NCBI GenBank assembly: GCA_036130055.1
Contig: JAYYOR010000007.1
Span: 1 to 26,857, forward strand
Origin: TMED69 sp036130055
Lineage (GTDB): Bacteria > Pseudomonadota > Gammaproteobacteria > Ga0077536
DNA: 26,857 nt
Direction: 5' to 3'
Positions 25,463-26,857 of the stretch are shown in pieces. Every line of letters starts with the position of its first letter. Position 1 is the first letter of the stretch. The translations under genes were made by a program, and so were the position numbers. Below the pieces are notes generated by a model. The model saw only the letters and a program-made list of their open reading frames with translations. It ran no database searches and was not told the origin of the DNA.

Positions 25463-26857
25463 TTAGTGCGCGCGAGTTTCTTGATAAGGTTCATTTTGTT
25501 CAGGTTCTACTGTAACCGGATCAATATGAAAAATGTGACAGGTAACACAAGTCGATGCAGTCTTTAATGGAGAGCCCCAGCCACCCAAATGACAACTTTG
25601 ACAATATTCAACGTTAGGAAGATTTATATCAAGACTGCTAGTAGATTCTTCAATACCCTTATGACATTCGGCACATCCTTGATCCTCATGTGCCTTGTGA
25701 TTGAATAATGCCTTACTGTACCAATTGACGGGATCAACCGATTGAATTTTCCAAGGGAAGTTTGTTTGCTCAAAGTCGGGTACGACATTATGGCAAGTGT
25801 TGCAACCGGTATAAAACACAATTTCTTGTAGTTTGGCATCCGCAAGATTTTGAAAATTTGAGTTTCTAACCTCATTTGTTACAGGCCCTCTTTGTGACCC
25901 TGGAATAACTAAGGACCTATCATTAATGGTCGAAGAGGTTGCATCAAAATTAGATTCATCTTTATAGAACTCATTTACTTTGGTTACCACTTCTCGCAGA
26001 TATTTATGAGGAAGTACTAATTTCTCTGAACTATTGTTTGTAAGCTCTATCTGGTGACAGCTGTCACAGTGCTCCTCATAACTAACTTTATTCATTTCGC
26101 CTGCAGCATCTGAGACATGGCAATAGTTGCATTCTAGTTCAGTCTCTTGGCCTAAATTATTTTGTAATTTATTATCTAAGTGCGAGGAATGTGGGAACCT
26201 AATCATTGATAGCTCGGAATTTTGTTGATAATTAGATATGGATACAAGGTCATATCCATCTCCACCTTGGCGTTTTTTGTAAGGAACTCTGAATTGCGGA
26301 TGTTTTTTGAATCTTTTTACAACTAAAAGTTCAGAATTTGCAATCTCGGCGCCGTGACAATCAGCGCAGAAGCCTTCGTCCTGTCGACTAATAGCGTTGG
26401 TTTCGGTATTGTGATGTTCCCAATGACATGATGTACATTCCATTGATTCCATTTCTAAATTAAAAGATACATGTGCGCTTCCGGCATGATCCATATTTCC
26501 TTCATGACAAGATTTACATGCCTCAGTTAGATTAGAATCAAAAGCGCCCTCATGGCAGTTAGTGCAATCAGAACTGAATTCAGAATGATGGATACTTAAA
26601 GAACCAGGCATCAGGATATGATTAGATACATCTTTTAGGGTACTTTGCTCTTTTTTTTCTAAATAGGAAAATGGAAAAATTAAGGCGACTAATATAACAG
26701 ATAGGCTTATTCCGACGGCTAATAATCTTTTGGAAAGAAATGAGTTTTCAAGCCCTCGGCTTGTTCGGTCTATCAGCTCTTGTTTCATTGCTTTTGTTTG
26801 GTCGGTGAACTTTTCGAAAATTTCAAGAATTACCAAACCATCACTGCTATATTTAGG
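25463..26857 (-). CDS. Membrane-anchored decaheme c-type cytochrome (5' end beyond window)
   Basis: The frame holds ten CxxCH haem sites; numbering from the TTG at 26836, the first Cys of each is at 91, 107, 134, 157, 236, 257, 345, 388, 412 and 430. A single hydrophobic helix at about 39-59 follows a cytoplasmic-looking charged N-terminus, so it is probably a periplasmic protein held in the inner membrane. The frame stays open upstream of 26836 to the window edge, and no ribosome site supports that TTG, so the true start may lie outside. It belongs to the multihaem cytochrome c3/NapC-like class in a broad sense. It probably carries electrons between quinol or a donor complex and a terminal reductase; the partner is not visible. 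Confidence 0.82.
   Translation of the reverse strand, partial: PKYSSDGLVILEIFEKFTDQTKAMKQELIDRTSRGLENSFLSKRLLAVGISLSVILVALIFPFSYLEKKEQSTLKDVSNHILMPGSLSIHHSEFSSDCTNCHEGAFDSNLTEACKSCHEGNMDHAGSAHVSFNLEMESMECTSCHWEHHNTETNAISRQDEGFCADCHGAEIANSELLVVKRFKKHPQFRVPYKKRQGGDGYDLVSISNYQQNSELSMIRFPHSSHLDNKLQNNLGQETELECNYCHVSDAAGEMNKVSYEEHCDSCHQIELTNNSSEKLVLPHKYLREVVTKVNEFYKDESNFDATSSTINDRSLVIPGSQRGPVTNEVRNSNFQNLADAKLQEIVFYTGCNTCHNVVPDFEQTNFPWKIQSVDPVNWYSKALFNHKAHEDQGCAECHKGIEESTSSLDINLPNVEYCQSCHLGGWGSPLKTASTCVTCHIFHIDPVTVEPEQNEPYQETRAH

Overview
The window is a gene-dense, AT-rich stretch of a proteobacterial chromosome. It reads as a small-genome, probably marine, gammaproteobacterium. The neighbourhood ffh / ypjD / corB (yfjD), the pair ubiG-gph and the string sdhB-sdhE-ygfZ all resemble gammaproteobacterial gene order. 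The succinate dehydrogenase subunits look like the alphaproteobacterial/mitochondrial class, so an alphaproteobacterium is not excluded. No rRNA, tRNA, insertion sequence, prophage or CRISPR array is visible. Several convergent gene pairs overlap or touch, and many genes start with TTG.

Positions 1-11500 are housekeeping. radA (+) runs into corB (-). ypjD and corB lie divergent from ffh (+). A long minus-strand series follows: ubiG, gph, sdhAF4 (DUF1674), sdhC, sdhD, sdhA, sdhB, sdhE, ygfZ, dsbB. It places complex II together with its two flavinylation/assembly factors and a folate-binding Fe-S cluster protein. leuC and leuD (+) follow at 11610-13651.

Positions 13654-25136 hold the accessory part, a divergent catabolic cluster. 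On the minus strand are a sarcosine/dimethylglycine dehydrogenase-like flavoprotein, a luciferase-like (LLM) flavin oxidoreductase and an AMP-forming acyl-CoA ligase. On the plus strand are an old-yellow-enzyme/Fe-S/FAD oxidoreductase (FadH/TMADH/DgcA superfamily) and a hydantoinase/oxoprolinase pair, HyuA and HyuB. My inference is oxidation and N-demethylation of a small N-methylated or cyclic-amide compound, with ATP-dependent amide opening and CoA activation of an acid product. The substrate cannot be read from the sequence, and no transporter or regulator is included.

A 326-bp stretch without a gene separates this cluster from the 3' part of a membrane-anchored decaheme c-type cytochrome (-), whose reading frame stays open to the right edge of the window.
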